Below, in pieces: positions 56,302 through 64,000 of a stretch of DNA of 64,000 nucleotides. The notes beneath the pieces are model-generated. The model had not been told where the DNA came from and ran no database searches. It was given only the letters and a program-made list of their open reading frames with translations. A program made the translations under genes and the position numbers. Where the stretch lies: assembly GCF_029714325.1 (NCBI RefSeq), contig NZ_CP121666.1:4526001-4590000 (forward strand). Reading direction: 5' to 3'. The stretch's first letter is position 1, and each line of letters opens with the position of its first letter. The stretch comes from Bradyrhizobium sp. CB1717. GTDB taxonomy: Bacteria; Pseudomonadota; Alphaproteobacteria; Rhizobiales; Xanthobacteraceae.

Positions 56302-57167
56302 GCGAGCTGGACGCGCGCATGCCGGACCTGAAGGGACAGACGATCAGCGATTTCGGAGAGCAGTGGACTGCTTTCCGCGATAACCCCGGCTATTACGGGT
56401 CGGCGGATCTGCTCGCCGATCTGTTCGGTCCGCTGCTGACGCTCGACGATGTGAAGGGCGCGAGGGTCGCCGATATCGGGAGCGGCACCGGACGTATCGT
56501 CAACATGCTGCTCGATGCGGGCGCCGATCGCGTCGTTGCGGTCGAACCATCGGCTGCATTCGATGTCCTGAAGGCGAACACCACCGCCAACGCGGACCGC
56601 ATCGAATACCTCCAGGTGCCCGGCGATCAACTGCCGTCCGGTCTTGGGCTCGACTACGTCGTCTCGATGGGCGTGTTGCACCACATCCCCGTGCCGGAGC
56701 CCGTCGTCCGCGCCGCGTTCGCAGCGCTGCGGCCGGGCGGACGCTGCATCGTGTGGCTCTACGGCGTTGAAGGGAACGAGACCTATTTGTCGATCGCAAT
56801 CCCGCTGCGCAAGCTCACGGTGCGGATGCCGCACCGGATGCTCGTGGCGCTGTCGCATCTGCTGGAGCTTGCCCTGACGGCCTATATCTGGCTCTGCCGG
56901 ATTCTTCCGCTTCCGATGCGCAGCTACATGCGTTCCGTCCTGGCGAAATTTCCGCGCTCGGTTCGCCGCCTGACCATCTACGATCAGCTCAATCCCGCCT
57001 ACGCGAAATACTATACGCGCGCCGAGGCCGAGGCGTTGTTGTCGGATGCGGGATTTGCGGATGTTCAACTCTATCACCGGCATGGCTATAGCTGGACGGT
57101 GTCCGGCACGCGCCCGGCGGCGTCGCCCGGTCAATCCGCGACTGAGAATATCAAGGGTGGGCATTGA
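56265..57167 (+). CDS. Class I SAM-dependent methyltransferase (fourth gene of cluster)
   Basis: 300 aa from ATG 56265 (MADGARGPP), preceded by TTGGGG. It begins with an FGEQWTAFRDNPGYYGS region as in sugar or quinone methyltransferases near polysaccharide genes. Motif I GARVADIGSGTGRIVNMLLD, then VVAVEPSAAFDVL, DYVVSMGVLHHIPVPEPVVR and LRPGGRCIVWLYG follow. A hydrophobic stretch (ALSHLLELALTAYIWLCRIL) near residue 195 is unusual and suggests membrane association. Acceptor unknown. Confidence 0.87.
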   Translation: MADGARGPPAALSELDARMPDLKGQTISDFGEQWTAFRDNPGYYGSADLLADLFGPLLTLDDVKGARVADIGSGTGRIVNMLLDAGADRVVAVEPSAAFDVLKANTTANADRIEYLQVPGDQLPSGLGLDYVVSMGVLHHIPVPEPVVRAAFAALRPGGRCIVWLYGVEGNETYLSIAIPLRKLTVRMPHRMLVALSHLLELALTAYIWLCRILPLPMRSYMRSVLAKFPRSVRRLTIYDQLNPAYAKYYTRAEAEALLSDAGFADVQLYHRHGYSWTVSGTRPAASPGQSATENIKGGH

Positions 57168-57169
57168 AG

Positions 57170-58828
57170 ATGAACGGAGCACGCGCCGGGCACGCCGGAG
57201 TTTTGCCCGCATGGCCAGGCTGGGTGAGTTCTGTCGCGTGGTTCTGGATCTGGGTCGGCGCGATCGGCGCCGTCTTGATGGTTCACCTCGCTTTCCTGGT
57301 GACCTGGCCTGATCATTTCATCCACGAGGACGGCGGCGCCTACGTCATTCAGGCGGAATCGATCCTGAACGGGCAATATATCGACGATGTGATCAAGCGG
57401 CCGTACGGCGTGGCCGTCTTCTTCGTGTTGCTTTCGAAGCTGTTCGGCCCGCATATCCTGGTCTTCGTCGTCGCCCAGCACTTGGCCAGCGTCGGCACTG
57501 CACTCCTCATCGCCGCGACCGTGCGCATGGCCGGCGCGCCGCGCTTCTTCGCGCTTTTGGCCTTTTTCTTCGCGGCGCTGCATGGCCGCATCATCCACTA
57601 TGACAACACGGTTGGCGCCGAGACGATTACCAACTTCCTGGTCGGGCTTGCGGCCTTCATTGTCGCTGGAGCCGTCTTCAGGAAATGGCCGGTATTCCTC
57701 GCTTCGGCGGCAGTGGGGCTGACGCTCGGGGCGCTGATGCTTTGCCGGTCGGCGGCGATCGGTCAGGCCGCCGTCATTCTGCTGTGGCTGCTCTTGATGC
57801 TGGATGCGGGAGTCTTGCGCCGGTTGGGTGCCGTTGTGCTGGCGACCGTCCTTGCTTCCGCGGTCTATCTCACCCCTGCGGCGATCAACGCAGTGACTGG
57901 AAAGACTGCCGTAGGCAGCGAGAGCATTGCTGTGATGGCCTTCGTGGTCGGCTATTCCGGCGATTTCGATCACGGCGTTCATCTCGACCGGAAGGCGCAG
58001 GCGCGGCCGTTCGTCGAACAGATGCGGGCTGCGGACACTCCGAGCGGATGGGCCGACGGCGGTGAGTATCAATGGCCCTTCGGTGCGGTGGGGCGGTTGA
58101 GGATGCCCGGTGACACCGACGCGGACCTCGGGAAGGTCGTGCGCGATATCTTCATCGAAACACTGACGACGCCATCAACGCTCTATCGACACCTCACGAA
58201 GCACTTCCTGCGGGAAATGTATTTCCTGTTGTTCGACGGGAACGCGGTGGCGCGACAGACCCCCAATCCGCAGGCCTACGAGTTTTTCGTCAAGCGGGAT
58301 GCTTCTCCGTTCTTCGAAAGTCCGACCGGGCTCAAGCCCGGACAACTGGTTCAGGACTACTATAAACCCTGGTGGCCGCTGTCGCGGCTTCTGCCGGGTG
58401 CCGATGCGGTTCAGCTCAGGCTGAGCCAGCTTCTGGGGCACGGCTACGCGCCGAATTCGCAGTTGGTCAAGTTCTGCTGCGGGTTGAAGGTCTCGACGGA
58501 ATACGACGACCGTCCCGGACCGATCGTTTGGCTGTCACTGGCGACACTCCTTCTCGCTCTCATCCTTCTGGTCGGCGTTCCCGCGGGCTATGCGGGGGTC
58601 GTCCGGCAGCTTCCCCGCGGCCTTGTTGCGGTCGGCACATTGATGGTCCTGCTTGCGCTGGTCAGCGCCGCATTCCCCACCTTCCTCATCTACGGGCTCA
58701 ATCGCTACGCGTATTACACCATTCCTTTCCTCGGCGGCGCGAGCGCCGTCCTGGTCTGGTTGCTTTTCGATCGGATCGTCGCCTATCGCGGCCGCTCGAA
58801 GCCGAGCACTCGCGTGACGGCGACGTAG
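57170..58828 (+). CDS. Polytopic membrane protein, probable GT-C type glycosyltransferase
   Basis: 552 aa with about ten membrane segments. After the first helix comes an acidic loop (HFIHEDGGAYVIQAESILNG), as expected for the catalytic loop of GT-C enzymes, then LFGPHILVFVV and HGRIIHYDNTVGAET. A long external loop (about 240-420) separates the membrane blocks. No family name can be given from sequence alone. Its place downstream of a DPM1-like enzyme suggests it uses a polyprenyl-phosphate sugar. ATG 57170 is 2 nt after the previous stop; TTG 57164 is also in frame. Confidence 0.75.
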   Translation: MNGARAGHAGVLPAWPGWVSSVAWFWIWVGAIGAVLMVHLAFLVTWPDHFIHEDGGAYVIQAESILNGQYIDDVIKRPYGVAVFFVLLSKLFGPHILVFVVAQHLASVGTALLIAATVRMAGAPRFFALLAFFFAALHGRIIHYDNTVGAETITNFLVGLAAFIVAGAVFRKWPVFLASAAVGLTLGALMLCRSAAIGQAAVILLWLLLMLDAGVLRRLGAVVLATVLASAVYLTPAAINAVTGKTAVGSESIAVMAFVVGYSGDFDHGVHLDRKAQARPFVEQMRAADTPSGWADGGEYQWPFGAVGRLRMPGDTDADLGKVVRDIFIETLTTPSTLYRHLTKHFLREMYFLLFDGNAVARQTPNPQAYEFFVKRDASPFFESPTGLKPGQLVQDYYKPWWPLSRLLPGADAVQLRLSQLLGHGYAPNSQLVKFCCGLKVSTEYDDRPGPIVWLSLATLLLALILLVGVPAGYAGVVRQLPRGLVAVGTLMVLLALVSAAFPTFLIYGLNRYAYYTIPFLGGASAVLVWLLFDRIVAYRGRSKPSTRVTAT

Positions 58829-58833
58829 GCGCC

Positions 58834-59814
58834 TCACACCACATCGTCCGGCGCCAGCGCGCAGCCATTGTCGGGATGCGTCTCGACCTGAAGCGTGGTG
58901 TGCCCGATGCGGAAGGATGCCTTCAGCACCTGCGCGGTCTCCATCAGGAACGCATCGCCGGCGCCATCTGGCATGACGAGGTGACACGTCAACGCCGTCT
59001 CGGTAGTCGAGATCGGCCAGACGTGGAGGTCGTGGATGGCGGAGACGCCGGGCCGCTCCAGCAGGAAGAGCTTGATCGCGGCAAGGTCCGTGCCCTTGGG
59101 TGCTGCCGCCATCGACATGTCGATCGATCCGCGCAAGAGGCTGGTCGTGCTCCAGAGGATGGTGGCGCAGATGACGAGGCTGGTGACGGGATCGAGCCAG
59201 AGCCAGCCGGTCCAGATGATCAGCGCCGCCGAGACCACGACGCCGAGCGAGACGGCGGCATCCGCCGCCATATGCAGATACGCGCCTTCGATGTTGATGT
59301 CGTCCTTGCGCCCGCGCGCGAACAGCATGGCGGTAAAGCCGTTGATGAGGATGCCGATGCCGGCCACCACCATCACGGTGACGCCCGCGACCGGCTCCGG
59401 CTGGCGCAGGCGCAGGATCGCCTCCCAGCCGATGGCGCCGGTCGCGACCAGCAGGAACACGGCATTGGCGAGCGCCGCCAGGATGGTGGAGGCGCGCAGG
59501 CCATAGGTGAAGCGGCCGCTCGGCGCGCGCTTTGCCGCAATCGATGCGCCCCAGGCCACGACCAGGCCCAGCACGTCGGAAAGATTGTGGCCGGCATCCG
59601 CGAGCAGGGCGGTGGAGTTGCCGATATAGCCATAGACCGCCTCGGCCACGACCAGCGCGGTATTGAGGGTGATGCCGATCGCGAACGCCCTGCCGAAGCT
59701 GGCGGGCGCATGGACATGTGCGTGGCCAAGACCATGATCGTGGTCGTCGTGACCATGGCCGCGATCATGCGAATGGCCGGCATGGTCATGATGGTGATGG
59801 TCGTGGTTGCCCAA
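58834..59814 (-). CDS. Cation diffusion facilitator (CzcD/ZitB type)
   Basis: 326 aa, six membrane segments. A His/Asp-rich N-terminus (HDHHHHDHAGHSHDRGHGHD) is a metal-binding tail. The membrane metal sites are HNLSD (TM2) and HMAAD (TM5), the HD/HD pattern of Zn/Cd exporters. The C-terminal domain (VSAIHDLHVWPISTTETALT) is the usual ferredoxin-like part. It pumps Zn or similar ions out to the periplasm, in exchange for protons. It starts with TTG at 59814, 2 nt after the CzcA-like stop codon, so translation is coupled. Confidence 0.92.
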   Translation of the reverse strand: MGNHDHHHHDHAGHSHDRGHGHDDHDHGLGHAHVHAPASFGRAFAIGITLNTALVVAEAVYGYIGNSTALLADAGHNLSDVLGLVVAWGASIAAKRAPSGRFTYGLRASTILAALANAVFLLVATGAIGWEAILRLRQPEPVAGVTVMVVAGIGILINGFTAMLFARGRKDDINIEGAYLHMAADAAVSLGVVVSAALIIWTGWLWLDPVTSLVICATILWSTTSLLRGSIDMSMAAAPKGTDLAAIKLFLLERPGVSAIHDLHVWPISTTETALTCHLVMPDGAGDAFLMETAQVLKASFRIGHTTLQVETHPDNGCALAPDDVV

Positions 59815-59816
59815 AC

Positions 59817-63999
<4,183 letters not shown>

Positions 64000-64000
64000 C

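Overview
The window looks like a chromosomal segment of a Bradyrhizobium-like alphaproteobacterium (Nitrobacteraceae, Hyphomicrobiales). This is inferred from high GC content, a porin of the rhizobial Porin_2 type, two-domain GcrA-like and PII/GlnA genes, heme A synthase, the tig-clpP-clpX-lon order, and several families of dispersed palindromic repeats that I recognise from Bradyrhizobium genomes. No taxonomic search was possible.

Layout. 1-2,850: tail of an unidentified gene, a MarR regulator divergent from a large porin gene, the porin terminator and a candidate small RNA. 2,877-9,783: a GcrA-family regulator, a small probable ribbon-helix-helix protein, an acetamidase/formamidase, a YdcF-type envelope protein, a DUF169 protein with a trans-acting enoyl reductase relative, and a flavin monooxygenase divergent from a MarR regulator with a perfect 15-bp palindrome between them. 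9,761-20,273: a surface-polysaccharide locus (O-antigen ligase, polyprenyl-phosphate sugar transferase, glycosyltransferase, Wzc-like chain-length protein, GNAT/CelD-like protein, polysaccharide-deacetylase-like protein), interrupted by one complete IS5-family insertion sequence that landed in a dispersed repeat.

20,257-32,621: housekeeping and small metabolic genes: DUF2842 protein, ctaA, a secreted small protein, O-acetylhomoserine sulfhydrylase, CoA-binding protein, crotonase-fold protein, thioesterase, rplM-rpsI, a diguanylate cyclase, an ABM-domain protein, an AI-2E-family exporter, a PuuD-type amidotransferase, a GlxA-type regulator and a tautomerase. 32,802-41,637: NfeD protease with slipin, a secreted asparaginase, glnB-glnA behind a plausible sigma-54 promoter, the bifunctional NAD(P)HX repair enzyme, and a Tat-exported multicopper-oxidase-fold protein that has lost most copper ligands.

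41,791-49,505: tRNA-Leu(UAG), tig, clpP, clpX, lon (protein folding and quality control), a GFA-family protein and tRNA-Val(UAC). 49,574-58,828: a secreted caspase-fold protein, a methyltransferase, and a tight five-gene run (methyltransferase, GT2 glycosyltransferase, AsnB-type amidotransferase, methyltransferase, large membrane protein) that probably makes or decorates a lipid-linked surface glycan. 58,834-63,999: a heavy-metal efflux operon read leftward (CzcB-like, CzcA-like, CDF transporter).

I see no CRISPR array, prophage, integrase, rRNA or toxin-antitoxin pair. Most of the window is ordinary core genome. The less ordinary items are several enzyme-fold proteins with missing active-site residues, the 52.8-58.8 kb glycan-type cluster, the candidate small RNA behind the porin, and the repeat/IS structure near 16.5-17.9 kb.
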